NCBI RefSeq assembly: GCF_027941775.1
Contig: NZ_CP115917.1
Location: 2,027,001-2,091,000 of the forward strand
Length of the DNA stretch: 64,000 nucleotides
Reading direction: 5' to 3'
Source: Tenacibaculum pacificus
GTDB taxonomy: Bacteria; Bacteroidota; Bacteroidia; Flavobacteriales; Flavobacteriaceae
Part shown: piece after piece, positions 1-9,461 of the stretch
Layout of the letters: each line of letters begins with the position of its first letter
Numbering within the stretch: the first letter of the stretch is position 1
Made by a program: the position numbers and the translations under genes
The notes under the pieces: generated by a model
Databases searched by the model: none
What the model was told of the DNA's origin: nothing
Seen by the model: the letters and a program-made list of their open reading frames with translations, nothing else

Positions 1-375
1 AGGCTCAACACCATCAACAGCACTAAATAAGAAAACTAATCCATCAAGAACTCTTAATGAACGATTTACCTCTACAGTAAAATCAACGTGACCAGGAGTA
101 TCAATAATATTAAAGTGATATCCTTTAGTATCATCAGTAGCTTCACCATTATTTAATGGAAACTTCCACTCACAAGTAGTAGCAGCAGAAGTAATTGTAA
201 TACCTCTTTCTTGCTCTTGCTCCATCCAATCCATAGTTGCGGCACCATCATGTACCTCACCTATTTTATGACTAACACCTGTATAATACAATACACGCTC
301 TGTAGTAGTAGTTTTACCCGCATCAATATGTGCAGCAATACCAATATTCCTAGTGAATTTTAAATTTCTAGCCAT
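1..375 (-). CDS. fusA: Elongation factor G, N-terminal 125 residues (partial)
   Basis: The 5' part of a translation elongation factor G gene, cut by the window edge. EF-G is the GTPase that drives ribosome translocation. The G1 loop [10 protein letters not shown] lies at about residues 15-24, RGITI at about 58-62 and the G3 motif DTPGH at about 92-96, all as in the family. The ATG at 373-375 gives the usual MARNLK start. It lies 3 bases after the rpsG stop, so fusA is the third gene of the str operon and is probably translationally coupled to rpsG. Confidence 0.97.
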   Translation of the reverse strand, partial: MARNLKFTRNIGIAAHIDAGKTTTTERVLYYTGVSHKIGEVHDGAATMDWMEQEQERGITITSAATTCEWKFPLNNGEATDDTKGYHFNIIDTPGHVDFTVEVNRSLRVLDGLVFLFSAVDGVEP

Positions 376-378
376 TTC

Positions 379-855
379 TTAGAATCTAAAGTGTGAGAAT
401 GCTTTGTTAGCTTCAGCCATTTTATGCGTATCAGTACGCTTCTTAACAGCGGCTCCTTCTTCTTTAGCTGCAGCTAAAATTTCAGCAGCTAAACGCTGTG
501 CCATTGTCTTCTCATTACGCTTACGCGTATAAGTGATCATCCATTTAATTGCCATAGATACTTTACGATCTGGGCGAATTTGCATAGGAATCTGGAATGT
601 AGCTCCACCAACACGACGAGAACGAACCTCTACATGTGGCATAACATTAGATAAACCATCTTTCCAAATCTCTAAAGCTGACTTCTCTTCGTCAGTTTTC
701 TTTTCGTTTACGATGTCTATTGCATCATAAAATACTTTAAAAGCCACAGATTTTTTACCATCCCACATTAAGTTATTCACAAAACGTGTTACCAATTGGT
801 CATTAAACCTTGGATCTGGTAAAAGAACTCTTTTTTTCGCTTTTCTTTTTCTCAT
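379..855 (-). CDS. rpsG: 30S ribosomal protein S7
   Basis: Ribosomal protein S7 of 158 residues, close to the usual family length. It nucleates assembly of the 3' domain of 16S rRNA and sits at the small-subunit head. The N-terminus (MRKRKAKKR) and the central [15 protein letters not shown] stretch are typical of S7. It lies between rpsL (28 bases upstream) and fusA (3 bases downstream) on the same strand, the classical str operon order. In E. coli S7 represses its own operon; nothing in this sequence shows whether that also holds here. Confidence 0.98.
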   Translation of the reverse strand: MRKRKAKKRVLLPDPRFNDQLVTRFVNNLMWDGKKSVAFKVFYDAIDIVNEKKTDEEKSALEIWKDGLSNVMPHVEVRSRRVGGATFQIPMQIRPDRKVSMAIKWMITYTRKRNEKTMAQRLAAEILAAAKEEGAAVKKRTDTHKMAEANKAFSHFRF

Positions 856-883
856 GTCTTTACATTAAAAAAGTTAATTAATT

Positions 884-1258
884 TTACTTCTTTGGGCGTT
901 TTGCACCGTACTTAGACCTACGTTGAGTTCTACCCTCAACTCCTGCAGTATCTAACGCACCACGTACTACGTGATACTTAACACCTGGCAAATCTTTTAC
1001 CCTTCCACCTCTAACTAATACTATCGAGTGCTCTTGCAAGTTGTGTCCTTCACCTGGAATATACGCGTTAATTTCGTTACCATTTGTTAATCTTACCCTT
1101 GCTACCTTACGCATTGCTGAGTTAGGTTTTTTAGGTGTAGTGGTATACACACGCGTACAAACTCCACGTCTTTGAGGACAAGCTTGTAATGCAGCCGATT
1201 TACTCTTCTTAGTTATTTTGGTTCTTCCTTTACGAACTAATTGTTGAATAGTTGGCAT
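884..1258 (-). CDS. rpsL: 30S ribosomal protein S12
   Basis: Ribosomal protein S12 of 124 residues, a decoding-centre protein of the small subunit. The conserved [11 protein letters not shown] and [12 protein letters not shown] segments are present. Lysines at the positions where streptomycin-resistance substitutions usually occur (about 43 and 88) are unchanged, so the protein looks wild type there. It is the first gene of the str operon, and a good promoter element lies 57 bases upstream of its ATG. Confidence 0.98.
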   Translation of the reverse strand: MPTIQQLVRKGRTKITKKSKSAALQACPQRRGVCTRVYTTTPKKPNSAMRKVARVRLTNGNEINAYIPGEGHNLQEHSIVLVRGGRVKDLPGVKYHVVRGALDTAGVEGRTQRRSKYGAKRPKK

Positions 1259-1314
1259 ACTATTATTGCTTGTTTTTAATTTGTACTTAAATTACTCTGT
1301 TTTAAAAGAGTGTG

Positions 1315-1322
1315 CAAACTTA
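1315..1322 (-). promoter_or_regulatory. TAnnTTTG promoter element of the str operon
   Basis: On the minus strand this reads TAAGTTTG, an exact match to the Bacteroidota -7 consensus TAnnTTTG, and it sits 57 bases upstream of rpsL. The rest of the 319-base gap (1259-1577) is A+T-rich and divergent. It must also hold the susC promoter, but I see no clean consensus element for that gene. Confidence 0.65.
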
Positions 1323-1577
1323 CGTTTTTTTTTCTAAACATTCAAATATCAAGCAGTTGTTTTTTATAATTCAAAAAAAAGTACATCAAATAGGCAAGAT
1401 CTTCTAAAATAAATAAACTAAAAAATTAAAACAACAAAATTCTTCCCTTTATATTCAACTAGGGAGCAACAATTAATTTAACATTTTCAAAATTTTATTA
1501 AGATAATTTTAACTAAAAGTGTCTTTTTTAACATTTATTTAATAAATTGTAGCCATATAAATCCAAATAACTACACA

Positions 1578-4500
1578 ATGAAAACAAAATTTAACAGAGT
1601 TTTAATACTCTTTTTTATGGTACTTATTCATGTTACATTTGCACAAGAAAAAAAAATATCAGGAATTATTTCTGATGAAACCGGTCCTCTACCCGGAGTT
1701 AACATCATAAAAAAAGGTACTACACTTGGTGTCGAGTCTGATTTTGATGGAAAATACTCTATTAAAGCTAACACAGGAGATATACTTATTTTTAGTTTTG
1801 TAGGTATGAAAACCACCGAAAAGACAGTAGGAAGTTCAAATTCAGTAAATGTAATAATGACAAGTGAAAATGTGCTTGATGAAATTGTTATTACTGCCCT
1901 AGGGATAAAAAGAGATAAAAAATCAATAGGATACGCACAACAATCTGTAAAAGGAGAAGATCTTAATAGAACATTAGAAGCAGATGTTTCTAATGCTTTA
2001 GCAGGAAAGGTTGCTGGTGTACAATTAATAGGTGCACCAAGTGCTGGTTTTAAATCTGCAAAAGTTAGATTAAGAGGTAGTACAAATGTTTTATATATTG
2101 TTGATAATATTAAGTTAAACGACTTAAGTAGTATCAATACTGAAGATATTAAAGATATATCAACACTTAAAGGGCTTGCTGCAACTGCACTATATGGACC
2201 TGATGGTCAAAATGGTGTTGTTATTGTTACAACTAAAAAAGCAAAAAATGGTCAAGCACAAATCACTGTAAATTCAGGATTTACAATAGATCAGGTAACT
2301 AACTTAATGGAAACTCAAAATGAATATGGAGGTGGTTATTCGCAAGAATGGGACACATTTAGCTATGATCCAGCAATACACCCTTCTTCATGGGCTAGTT
2401 TTAATGGACAAAAAACACCTACTTATAAATCTGATGAATCATGGGGACCAAAATTAGATGGAACACCTGTTAGACATTGGGATAGTTGGATTGAAGGAGA
2501 TCCTGAATTTGGTAAATTAAGACCTTGGTCTTCACAACCTGATAATATTAAAAATTTTTATAGAGCAGGAACAACTCAAAGAACAAGTTTAACAGCATTA
2601 AAAGGTGGCGATGACTACAATGTAAAAGTACAAATAACACATACTGATAGAGAAAGTGTAGTACCTAACTCTGATAGAAAAACAACACAAGCTGCTTTTA
2701 ATGTAGACTATGATATCAATAAAAATTTAAATGTTTTCGGAAATTTTAATTATCAAAATAGAAAAACAAACAACGATTTAACAGAAAACTATGGAAATGT
2801 TTTCTCTAATATGAATCAGTGGTGGCAAAGACAAATAGATATTGATAGAGTTAGAAAATATAAAAGAAATGGAAAAATTGTATCGTGGAATATAAATGGA
2901 CCAACAGATACATCTCCAAAATATTGGGATTCTCCTTTTTTTGATATTTATGAGAATACTAGTGCAAACGAAAGAAACACTTCTTTTGGAAAGATTGGTT
3001 TTAATTACAACTTAACTAATGATCTTTCTGTAGTAACAGAAGCAAGAACTCATTTTACTTCTCATAAATATCATGACCAAACAGGTTGGGGTAATTTAGA
3101 TGGGCAAGCTGCATATGGTGAATATGAATTTACTAGATCTAAAGATGAGTATTTTGCAATGTTAAACTATCAAACGAAAATTAATGATAATTTTGATGTT
3201 ACAGCGAACATTGGTACTGAAATATCTAACTACAAGCTAGAAAGCACTGATATTAATAGTATTGGAGGACTGACTACTAAAGATTTTTACAGTTTAGATA
3301 CATCTGTTGATAAACCAACAATAGAAAACGTAAAAGAATACACGAAAAATAAAGCTGTCTTTGCAAAGGCATCTGCGGGTTATAAAAACACTGTTTATTT
3401 AGACGGAAGTTATAGACTAGATTGGAACTCTACAGCAAACCCTAACTTAAATATAGTTAAAACCTTTTCATTATCTTCTAGTTTTATTTTTTCTAAAGTA
3501 TTACCTCAAAATAATATTTTATCATTTGGTAAATTAAGAGCTGGTTATGCTGAAGCACCTGCTTTTCCAGACGTATATAGCCTTAATCAAACTTATGATA
3601 CAGAAATTAGTTATGGTAACACAGGTAGTCAATCTATTCCAAATGCCTTAAATAATATTAATTTAACAGGAGGTGTTAAAAATGAATTTGAAATTGGTAC
3701 TGAACTACAATTTTTAAATAATAGAATTGGATTAGACGTATCTTACTTTTTCAAAACAGATAAAGAACTTCCTGTAGAGTTAGATTTAGATCCATCTACT
3801 GGTAACGAATCAGTTTTTGCAAATAGTGGAAAACAAACATACAAAGGATTAGAAATAGCCATAAATGCTACTCCTGTGAGAACAGAAAATTTCACATGGA
3901 ATACCTCAATTAACTTTGCTACTTTAAAAAGAGAAGTTAAAGAATTAGCATTAGGTATTAATAATAAATATTTAGCCGCATATAGTTTTGACACCAATTA
4001 CTGGGGTAATGAATCTATGATTAACATGCAAGAACGTGTTGGTCAAGAATGGGGAGCTATATATGGAAGAAAAATTAAAACAAATGCTGACGGTAAAAAA
4101 GTTATCAATAGTGATGGTAGCTATGTTACTGAAGAAAATCAATATTTAGGAAATCATTTACCTGATTTTACAGGAGGATTTACAAATACATTCTCTTATA
4201 AAAACTTCGACTTATCTGTTGGAATTGATTTTCAAAAAGGAGGTAAATATTTCTCAATGACTGAAATGTTTAGTAAAGCTTCAGGAAACAGCATAAGTAC
4301 AGTTGGAGATAACGCAGCAGGAAACCCTGTAAGAGACCCATTAAACGGAACACATCCACAAAAACTAGTAGACGGTAAATTAAAAGACGTAACTACTATT
4401 GTATATGCTAATAGTGCAAATTCAAATACTGGTGGTACTTTAGTTAATGGTGTAGATGCTACAACAGGAAACGATGTTTCATACTATAAAGACTTAAATA

Positions 4501-4805
4501 CTGATGGATGGGATAAATTTACAATTGGTGATGAATTTCTTTATGATGCATCTTATGTAAAACTTAGAAGTATCTCTTTATCTTATAACTTACCTAAATT
4601 AGCTTTAGACAAAATTGGTATCTCTAGTGGTAAAATTGGAGTATACGCAAATAATGTATGGTTAATTTATTCAGAAGTTAGTTATATTGATCCTTCTGAA
4701 TTAGAATCTCCTACTTCAACAGGTAACGATGGTCATAGTTTTATTGAAGGAGGTCAAGCACCTAGTTCTAGAGCTATAGGTATCAACTTCCAATTTTCTT
4801 TCTAA
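1578..4805 (+). CDS. SusC/RagA family TonB-dependent outer-membrane transporter
   Basis: A 1075-residue outer-membrane importer. Residues 1-22 form a signal peptide ending before AQEKK. Residues about 25-100 are a CarboxypepD_reg-like domain, with the typical GPLPGVNIIKKGTT motif. Then come a plug domain with the SusC signature (KVRLRGSTN, YIVDN, LKGLAATALYGPDGQNGVV) and a long beta-barrel ending in an aromatic-rich INFQFSF. The energised importer normally works with the lipoprotein encoded 27 bases downstream. The signature region is shorter than usual between the RG and VDN motifs. No glycosidase, peptidase or sigma/anti-sigma pair lies nearby, so the substrate cannot be inferred. Confidence 0.95.
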   Translation: MKTKFNRVLILFFMVLIHVTFAQEKKISGIISDETGPLPGVNIIKKGTTLGVESDFDGKYSIKANTGDILIFSFVGMKTTEKTVGSSNSVNVIMTSENVLDEIVITALGIKRDKKSIGYAQQSVKGEDLNRTLEADVSNALAGKVAGVQLIGAPSAGFKSAKVRLRGSTNVLYIVDNIKLNDLSSINTEDIKDISTLKGLAATALYGPDGQNGVVIVTTKKAKNGQAQITVNSGFTIDQVTNLMETQNEYGGGYSQEWDTFSYDPAIHPSSWASFNGQKTPTYKSDESWGPKLDGTPVRHWDSWIEGDPEFGKLRPWSSQPDNIKNFYRAGTTQRTSLTALKGGDDYNVKVQITHTDRESVVPNSDRKTTQAAFNVDYDINKNLNVFGNFNYQNRKTNNDLTENYGNVFSNMNQWWQRQIDIDRVRKYKRNGKIVSWNINGPTDTSPKYWDSPFFDIYENTSANERNTSFGKIGFNYNLTNDLSVVTEARTHFTSHKYHDQTGWGNLDGQAAYGEYEFTRSKDEYFAMLNYQTKINDNFDVTANIGTEISNYKLESTDINSIGGLTTKDFYSLDTSVDKPTIENVKEYTKNKAVFAKASAGYKNTVYLDGSYRLDWNSTANPNLNIVKTFSLSSSFIFSKVLPQNNILSFGKLRAGYAEAPAFPDVYSLNQTYDTEISYGNTGSQSIPNALNNINLTGGVKNEFEIGTELQFLNNRIGLDVSYFFKTDKELPVELDLDPSTGNESVFANSGKQTYKGLEIAINATPVRTENFTWNTSINFATLKREVKELALGINNKYLAAYSFDTNYWGNESMINMQERVGQEWGAIYGRKIKTNADGKKVINSDGSYVTEENQYLGNHLPDFTGGFTNTFSYKNFDLSVGIDFQKGGKYFSMTEMFSKASGNSISTVGDNAAGNPVRDPLNGTHPQKLVDGKLKDVTTIVYANSANSNTGGTLVNGVDATTGNDVSYYKDLNTDGWDKFTIGDEFLYDASYVKLRSISLSYNLPKLALDKIGISSGKIGVYANNVWLIYSEVSYIDPSELESPTSTGNDGHSFIEGGQAPSSRAIGINFQFSF

Positions 4806-4832
4806 TTTATTTCTAATTTAAAAAACAAAAAA

Positions 4833-6269
4833 ATGAAAAAATTCTTTAAAATAGGATTTATAATTACCACCACTATCATTTCTTTTACTTCATGTAATGA
4901 TGTAGATTTTGGCGATATAAATAATGACCCTACAAAAGCAACCATTGCATCTACAGCTGCATTACTTACCGAAGCAGAAAAATATTTTGGAACTTACGCT
5001 ACTGATACAGCACCAAATTTATATGTCCAATATTTAGCTAATGGAGATTATAATGATCAATCTAGATACTTAGGTTTAAATTTTAGCTATAATGATGAAT
5101 ATGCTGATGTTTTAGTTAATTTAAATAAAATTATTGAATTATGTAATGATCCTTTAACGAAAGTTGATGCGGCAACCAATGGTTCATTAAATAACCAAAA
5201 AGCTGTATCTAAAATAATGAGAGCTTTTATGTATTGGAGTATGACCGATAGATGGGGAATGTTACCTTATACCGAATCTCTAAAAGAAACTGAAAATAAA
5301 TTTCCAAAATATGATACACAAGAAGATATATACAAAGGATGTTTTGCTGAAATAGATGATGCCTTAGCTATTATAGATTCAGGAAATGCACCTAAAGGAG
5401 ATATATTACTTGGAGGAAGCATGGATAGATGGAAAAAGTTTGCAAACACTCTTAGAGTTGTTATGGCATTAAGAATATCGAAACAAGTTTCTTCTCCAAC
5501 AGGATATGCTGCTGTAGAATTTAACAAAGGTATTACAGGTGCAATTACATCTAATGCTGACAACATTTATTATACTTTTCTTTCTGATGATAGTAATGAT
5601 AATCCATGGCAAGATCGTTTTGAAAGTAGAAAAGATTATGTATTAGCTAATACATTTGTTAATTCATTAATCGGTTCAGGTACTTCAACGACCCCTGAAG
5701 ATCCTAGATTAGAAAAGTATGGTGAAAAATCATCAAATACTTTAGTTTACGCAGGAGGTATATATGGTGCTAAAAATAACACTGCTGATTTCTCTTTCAT
5801 TACAAGTAATATTATTAATGAAAGTACTGCTCCAGCTATGCTTTTCGTTTACTCACAAATTGAATTTGCAAAAGCAGAAGCTGTCCTTTTAGGATGGTAT
5901 ACAGGAAATACAAGTACTTTTTATAATAAAGCTATTCAAGCATCAATGGACCAATGGGATGTAAATATTACTGATGCTGCAACATATATCAGTAACCACC
6001 CTTATACAAGCCTTAATGATATCGCAAACCAAAAACAAGTTGCTTTATTTATGCAAGGTTATGAAGCATGGGCAGAATGGAGAAGATATAAAGCTTTAGG
6101 AGTTGCACCTGCTTTAACTATTATTTCTAACCCTATAAACGGAACAGGGATACCACAAAGACATGCATATCCTGGTAGTGCACCTACTTTAAACTTGGAT
6201 GAATACAATAATGCTGTTTCAATTCAAGGTGCTGATGACTTAGACACTGTATTATGGTGGGCTAAATAA
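4833..6269 (+). CDS. SusD/RagB family substrate-binding lipoprotein
   Basis: A 478-residue SusD-like surface lipoprotein that caps the SusC transporter and binds its ligand. The N-terminus is a lipoprotein signal with the acylated Cys in FTSCNDVDFG (about residue 21). The start LxxAEKYFG, the middle MYWSMTDRWGMLPYTES and the end EAWAEWRRY are typical of the SusD_like_2 branch. It follows susC by 27 bases and is closed by a strong terminator, so the pair forms a two-gene operon. The ligand is unknown. Confidence 0.92.
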   Translation: MKKFFKIGFIITTTIISFTSCNDVDFGDINNDPTKATIASTAALLTEAEKYFGTYATDTAPNLYVQYLANGDYNDQSRYLGLNFSYNDEYADVLVNLNKIIELCNDPLTKVDAATNGSLNNQKAVSKIMRAFMYWSMTDRWGMLPYTESLKETENKFPKYDTQEDIYKGCFAEIDDALAIIDSGNAPKGDILLGGSMDRWKKFANTLRVVMALRISKQVSSPTGYAAVEFNKGITGAITSNADNIYYTFLSDDSNDNPWQDRFESRKDYVLANTFVNSLIGSGTSTTPEDPRLEKYGEKSSNTLVYAGGIYGAKNNTADFSFITSNIINESTAPAMLFVYSQIEFAKAEAVLLGWYTGNTSTFYNKAIQASMDQWDVNITDAATYISNHPYTSLNDIANQKQVALFMQGYEAWAEWRRYKALGVAPALTIISNPINGTGIPQRHAYPGSAPTLNLDEYNNAVSIQGADDLDTVLWWAK

Positions 6270-6285
6270 AATACATCTTTATAAC

Positions 6286-6317
6286 AAAAAAACCACCTCT
6301 AACAAGGTGGTTTTTTT
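6286..6317 (+). terminator. Rho-independent terminator after the susCD pair
   Basis: The stem CCACCT / AGGTGG has a 6-base loop and a run of seven T, preceded by an A run, so it could also work on the other strand. It lies 16 bases after the SusD stop codon. Confidence 0.85.
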
Positions 6318-6333
6318 ATACAATAAATTCAAC

Positions 6334-6341
6334 TACCTTTG
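6334..6341 (+). promoter_or_regulatory. TACCTTTG promoter element directly before rlmB
   Basis: An exact TAnnTTTG match that ends only 4 bases before the ATG at 6346. Transcription normally begins a few bases after this element, so the rlmB mRNA would be leaderless or nearly so. Confidence 0.55.
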
Positions 6342-6345
6342 CAGC

Positions 6346-7083
6346 ATGGAAGAAAACACTACTATATTTGGTATTAGAGCAATTATTGAAGCTATTGAAA
6401 GTGAAGCTTCAATTAATAAAGTATATTTACAAAAAGGACTTCGTGGAGAATTATTTTTTGAATTAGACAAATTATTAAGAAAAAACAAAGTTTCAATAAG
6501 TGTTGTACCTACTGAAAAATTAGATAGATTATCTAAACACAGTAATCATCAAGGAGCTGTTGCTAGAATTTCTCCTGTTGATTTTCATGATTTAGAAACT
6601 TTAATTGAAACTACTTTAGAATCTGACAAAACACCTTTATTTTTATTATTAGACCAAGTATCTGATGTTAGAAACTTTGGTGCTATTATTAGAACTGCTG
6701 AATGTACTGGAGTAAACGGTATTATTATCCAAAGAAGTGGTAGTGCTCCTGTAAATGCTGAAACAATTAAAACATCGGCAGGTGCAGCTTTTAAAATCCC
6801 TATTTGTAAAGTTGACCATATTAAAGATGCTATGTTTCAATTACAAGCTGAAAATATAAAATTAGTTGCCGCTACCGAGAAAACAGAAGACTCTGTTTTT
6901 GATGTTGATTTTAATCAGCCAATTGCTATTGTAATGGGTTCTGAACACAAAGGTGTTAGTAACTCTGTATTAAAAATGGTAGACTATAAAGCCAAATTAC
7001 CTTTACTTGGTGATATTGAATCTTTAAATGTTTCTGTTGCTTGTGGAGTTTTTCTTTATGAAACTATCAGACAAAGACAATAA
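6346..7083 (+). CDS. rlmB: 23S rRNA (guanosine-2'-O-)-methyltransferase, TrmH/SpoU family
   Basis: A SpoU-family RNA 2'-O-methyltransferase of 245 residues. Family motifs are LDQVSDVRNFGAIIRTAE (motif 1), IVMGSEHKGVS (motif 2) and LNVSVACGVFLYE (motif 3), which together build the knotted SAM-binding fold. The N-terminal FGIRAIIEAI substrate-binding segment fits RlmB, which modifies the 23S peptidyl-transferase region. An upstream GTG at 6307 lies inside the preceding terminator, so I prefer the ATG at 6346. The exact target base is inferred from the family only. Confidence 0.88.
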   Translation: MEENTTIFGIRAIIEAIESEASINKVYLQKGLRGELFFELDKLLRKNKVSISVVPTEKLDRLSKHSNHQGAVARISPVDFHDLETLIETTLESDKTPLFLLLDQVSDVRNFGAIIRTAECTGVNGIIIQRSGSAPVNAETIKTSAGAAFKIPICKVDHIKDAMFQLQAENIKLVAATEKTEDSVFDVDFNQPIAIVMGSEHKGVSNSVLKMVDYKAKLPLLGDIESLNVSVACGVFLYETIRQRQ

Positions 7084-7106
7084 ATATTACAAAATTATAA
7101 AAATTA

Positions 7107-7133
7107 AAATCCTGCTTTTTGCAGGATTTTTTT
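7107..7133 (+). terminator. Rho-independent terminator after rlmB
   Basis: The stem AAATCCTGC / GCAGGATTT with a TTTTT loop is followed by a T-rich tail, 23 bases after the rlmB stop. Confidence 0.85.
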
Positions 7134-7193
7134 ATATCTTATTTTATGTAAAAAATAAAAAAACTTGTAAATTTTTTATTATAAGCAACAAAG

Positions 7194-7286
7194 CCTAGCC
7201 CCGATTGAAGCAATTGTTTGAGCTCTTTTTTGTTTTTTTCTTCAAAAAAATAAAAAAAGCGAGTGCGAAAAGCGGGAAATTGCTTC
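7194..7286 (+). repeat. Intergenic structured repeat, copy A
   Basis: One of six copies in this window. The conserved 5' block is CTAGCCCCGATTGAAGC, followed by CAATTGTTTGAGCTC, an A/T hairpin, and the 3' block GCGAGTGCG and GCGGGAAAT ending GCTTC. This copy lies between convergent genes (rlmB and a rhomboid gene). Its A/T stem contains a G-T opposition that becomes a G-U pair in RNA read in this direction. Confidence 0.85.
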
Positions 7287-7294
7287 TAAAAAAA

Positions 7295-8053
7295 TCACTT
7301 TGAAATAATATAATTGATTTTTAAAACTTTCGGCACATCAATTTTAGCTACTTTATTTTCAGATTCCATTTCTTTGTTTTCTTGATGACTTCCCTCCTCT
7401 TCTTCTTCGATAATTGGCGGTACATAATTTCCTTGCTCATCAAATAGTTCATCAAAAGCTGTTTTAGAAAATACAAATTTTTCTTTTATCACACCTTTTT
7501 TTCGATAAAAAACAGCCAATAAAACCCCTGTAATAAACCCTGATAAATGCCCTTCCCACGAAATACCGTCTTTAATTGGTAACACGTACCAAATCATACT
7601 TCCGTATAAAAAAATCATAATTAAGGAAACCGCTACAAGTCGATATTGTTTTTTAATAATTCCGCTGAAAAAGACAAAACTAAAAAGTAAATAAACAATA
7701 CCACTTGCGCCAATATGATAGGATTCACGAGCAATTACCCAAGTTAAAAACCCTGTAAATAACCCACCAAAAATCAATATTTTTAAGGCAACACCTCTGT
7801 AGAAATAAAACAAACTTGCACAAAGGACAAATAAAGGCACTGAATTATTAAACAAATGTCCTGTGTCACCATGAATAAAAGGCGAGGTTAAAACTCCTTT
7901 TAAACCTGTTATTTCTCTTGGTAAAATTCCGAATTTATTAAAATTGAAACCAAAAGTAATTTCTATCCAATATATAAACCATATTGAAATGACAAAAATA
8001 AATGGTATTAAAAAAACGCTGTTCGAATATTTTAATTGAGTATCTGTTTTCAT
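7295..8053 (-). CDS. Rhomboid family intramembrane serine protease
   Basis: A 252-residue membrane protein with about six transmembrane segments. It has the rhomboid catalytic serine motif GASG (HIGASGIVYLL) and the catalytic histidine in SWEGHLSG. The early HGDTGHLFNNS segment matches the family's HxxxxHLxxN motif. Residues after about 195 form a charged cytoplasmic tail rich in Glu. A second, shorter rhomboid of the same type lies at 61833-62372. The substrate is unknown. It is transcribed toward rlmB, with repeat copy A between them. Confidence 0.9.
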   Translation of the reverse strand: MKTDTQLKYSNSVFLIPFIFVISIWFIYWIEITFGFNFNKFGILPREITGLKGVLTSPFIHGDTGHLFNNSVPLFVLCASLFYFYRGVALKILIFGGLFTGFLTWVIARESYHIGASGIVYLLFSFVFFSGIIKKQYRLVAVSLIMIFLYGSMIWYVLPIKDGISWEGHLSGFITGVLLAVFYRKKGVIKEKFVFSKTAFDELFDEQGNYVPPIIEEEEEGSHQENKEMESENKVAKIDVPKVLKINYIISK

Positions 8054-8117
8054 AATTATTGAGATATCAAAAATAAATCCAACTAAAAATTTCGGAACAT
8101 CTGTCAGAAATCTTTGG

Positions 8118-8125
8118 TATTTTTA
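8118..8125 (+). promoter_or_regulatory. Candidate -7 element (TATTTTTA) before rarA
   Basis: A 7-of-8 match to TAnnTTTG ending 4 bases before the rarA ATG, the same spacing as in front of rlmB. It is a weaker match, so it is only a candidate. Confidence 0.3.
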
Positions 8126-8129
8126 CAAA

Positions 8130-9401
8130 ATGAATCAACCTTTGGCAGAAAGAATACGTCCGCAGAACCTATCCGATTATATAAGTCAACAACATTTAGT
8201 TGGCGAAAACGGAATTTTAACCAATCATATTAAACAAGGAATAATTCCTTCGTTAATTCTTTGGGGACCTCCCGGAATTGGAAAAACAACCTTAGCAAAT
8301 ATTATTGCAAATGAATCGGGTCGTCCTTTTTATACGTTAAGCGCTATAAGTTCTGGCGTAAAAGATGTTCGTGAAATAATTGAAAAAGCTAAAAAAAGTG
8401 GGGGTTTATTTAGTCAAAAAAATCCTATTTTATTTATTGATGAAATTCATCGCTTTAGCAAATCGCAACAAGACTCTTTACTTGGAGCTGTTGAAAAAGG
8501 TTGGGTAACCTTAATTGGTGCAACTACCGAAAACCCAAGTTTTGAAGTAATACCTGCACTACTCTCTCGTTGTCAGGTATATATTTTAAATTCTTTTCAT
8601 AAAAATGATTTAATCGCGCTTTTACATAGAGCGATGAAAAAAGATACATTTATTGCTGATAAAAAAATTACCTTAAAAGAAACCGATGCTTTATTACAAG
8701 TTTCTGGTGGCGATGCTCGTAAACTTTTAAATATTTTTGAATTATTAGTTGCCCCTGAAATAGAAGTTGAAATTACTAATGAACTTGTTTTATCAAAAAT
8801 TCAAAAAAACACAGTTCGATATGATAAAACAGGCGAACAACATTATGATATTGCTTCAGCTTTCATAAAATCGATACGAGGAAGCGACCCAAATGCAGCA
8901 GTTTATTGGTTAGCAAGAATGATTGAAGGCGGTGAAGATGTAAAATTTATTGCTCGTAGAATGCTTATTGCAGCTTCCGAAGATATTGGAAATGCAAATC
9001 CAACAGCTTTTATTATGGCAAATAACACGTTTCAATCTGTTTCTGTAATTGGATATCCTGAATCGAGAATTATTTTAAGTCAGTGTGCTATTTATTTGGC
9101 AAACTCTCCAAAAAGTAACGCTTCTTATATAGCTATTGGTGAAGCTCAAAATTTAGTAAAGACAACTGGCGACTTACCCATTCCACTACATTTAAGAAAT
9201 GCTCCGACAAAATTAATGAAAGATTTAAATTACGGAAAAGACTATGCCTATTCACATAATTATTCAGGAAATTTTGTGAGTCAAGAATTTTTACCCGATG
9301 AAATTAAAAACACCAAATTATACGAACCTGGTAATAATACACGTGAAAATCAATTTAGAGAATTACTTAAACAACGTTGGAAGGATAAATATAAGTATTA
9401 A
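8130..9401 (+). CDS. rarA: Replication-associated recombination protein A (AAA+ ATPase)
   Basis: A 423-residue RarA/MgsA/WRNIP1-family AAA+ ATPase that acts at stalled replication forks. The N-terminal [15 protein letters not shown] segment is diagnostic. Walker [10 protein letters not shown] is at about residues 46-54, Walker [10 protein letters not shown] at about 109-117, and sensor and arginine-finger segments ([19 protein letters not shown]) follow. The C-terminal domain contains [18 protein letters not shown] and [11 protein letters not shown], typical of the tetramerisation part. It is a monocistronic gene closed by its own terminator. Confidence 0.95.
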   Translation: MNQPLAERIRPQNLSDYISQQHLVGENGILTNHIKQGIIPSLILWGPPGIGKTTLANIIANESGRPFYTLSAISSGVKDVREIIEKAKKSGGLFSQKNPILFIDEIHRFSKSQQDSLLGAVEKGWVTLIGATTENPSFEVIPALLSRCQVYILNSFHKNDLIALLHRAMKKDTFIADKKITLKETDALLQVSGGDARKLLNIFELLVAPEIEVEITNELVLSKIQKNTVRYDKTGEQHYDIASAFIKSIRGSDPNAAVYWLARMIEGGEDVKFIARRMLIAASEDIGNANPTAFIMANNTFQSVSVIGYPESRIILSQCAIYLANSPKSNASYIAIGEAQNLVKTTGDLPIPLHLRNAPTKLMKDLNYGKDYAYSHNYSGNFVSQEFLPDEIKNTKLYEPGNNTRENQFRELLKQRWKDKYKY

Positions 9402-9402
9402 A

Positions 9403-9440
9403 AAAAAGAGTGTATTGTAAAAATGCACTCTTTTTATTTT
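9403..9440 (+). terminator. Rho-independent terminator after rarA
   Basis: The stem AAAAAGAGTG / CACTCTTTTT has a 13-base loop and a T-rich tail. The flanking A and T runs let it serve both rarA and the convergent gene at 9462. Confidence 0.8.
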
Positions 9441-9461
9441 TAGATAAAAAACAAGTAATAT

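Noticed and set aside
1628..2137. 169-codon minus-strand frame inside susC.
   Set aside because: It lies entirely within a well-supported gene and has no domain or start signal of its own.
6307..6345. Longer rlmB start at GTG 6307.
   Set aside because: It lies inside the preceding terminator, and the ATG at 6346 has a promoter element directly before it and a family-typical start.
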